Shown in pieces: positions 11,822-11,962 of a stretch of DNA of 11,962 nt. The number at the start of each line of letters is the position of its first letter. Positions within the stretch are counted from its first letter, which is position 1. Source of the DNA: Firm-04 sp964392175 (GTDB lineage Bacteria; Bacillota; Clostridia; Oscillospirales; Ruminococcaceae); the NCBI GenBank assembly GCA_964392175.1, contig CAYMOJ010000041.1:1-11962 (forward strand), in the 5' to 3' direction. Below the pieces are notes generated by a model, which saw only the letters and a list, made by a program, of their open reading frames with translations, had not been told where the DNA came from and ran no database searches. The position numbers were made by a program, and so were the translations under genes.

Positions 11822-11962
11822 TTACTTTGCGCAGAGCAGTAAGATACTGTCCTGTGCAAAATAGCATATACAGGCGTAAGGCGGCTGCACAGCAACCACC
11901 TCACGCGTAATTGCATACTGTTGTGTTTTGATTGCCGGTGCGTTCGTGAAACAGGTGGCTGT
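11822..11962 (-). CDS. Possible C-terminal end of a minus-strand gene (partial)
   Basis: The minus-strand frame ending in TAA at 11824-11822 is open to the window edge, giving 46 residues ending in YFAQDSILLLCAK. Composition is mixed polar/hydrophobic and looks plausible for a protein tail, and it would converge on the tRNA pair with a six-base gap. I see no motif, and an open frame of 46 codons can arise by chance. The competing view is that 11816-11962 is non-coding: it holds an imperfect inverted repeat at 11826-11860 and another at 11874-11906. Confidence 0.3.
   Translation of the reverse strand, partial: TATCFTNAPAIKTQQYAITREVVAVQPPYACICYFAQDSILLLCAK

Noticed and set aside
11826..11860. 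Hairpin (TTTGCGCAG with CTGTGCAAA) as terminator of the tRNA unit
   Set aside because: The stem is good (9 bp with one G-U) but no T-run follows on either strand, so intrinsic termination is not supported.

Overview
The window looks like chromosomal DNA of an anaerobic, fibre-degrading Firmicute of the Ruminococcaceae/Oscillospiraceae, most likely a cellulosome-forming Ruminococcus. The main evidence is a secreted GH9 cellulase ending in a two-repeat dockerin. Low-GC Gram-positive promoters with extended -10 boxes, strong AGGAGG ribosome binding sites, an RqcH/NFACT protein and CCA-encoding tRNA genes agree with this. The genus is an inference, not a sequence match. No IS, phage or CRISPR element is visible.

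Layout: (1) 84-1621, plus strand: a near-consensus promoter drives two overlapping genes, a DUF5662-type HD-like protein with a TTG start and a divergent peptidase-U32-like protein. (2) 1655-6860, plus strand: a second strong promoter starts a roughly 300-nt leader, followed by an operon of a XRE-cupin regulator, a medium-chain-type acyl-CoA synthetase, and an 840-residue fusion of a sugar-isomerase-like TIM barrel with a second acyl-CoA synthetase. The operon ends at a bidirectional terminator. (3) 6959-8716, minus strand: rqcH, with a possible 43-codon ORF just upstream. (4) 8914-11448, minus strand: GH9-CBM3-dockerin cellulase with its own promoter and terminator. (5) 11563-11815, plus strand: promoter, tRNA-Ser(CGA), tRNA-Ala(GGC). 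(6) The last 140 bases may hold the 3' end of a minus-strand gene.

The most interesting part is the leader at 1690-1990. It holds an 18-codon ORF with seven leucine codons, a 13-bp intrinsic terminator hairpin, and two further long pairings. One is an anti-terminator that starts just after the leader stop codon and captures the left arm of the terminator; the other involves the leader's own Leu codons. This is the classical architecture of translation-coupled amino-acid attenuation, here placed before acyl-CoA synthetases rather than biosynthetic leu/ilv genes. Rumen ruminococci are known to need isovalerate, isobutyrate and 2-methylbutyrate, which they activate and reductively carboxylate to branched-chain amino acids. 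A leucine attenuator that switches on synthetases activating such acids would make physiological sense. That link is my hypothesis; the RNA elements are visible in the sequence.
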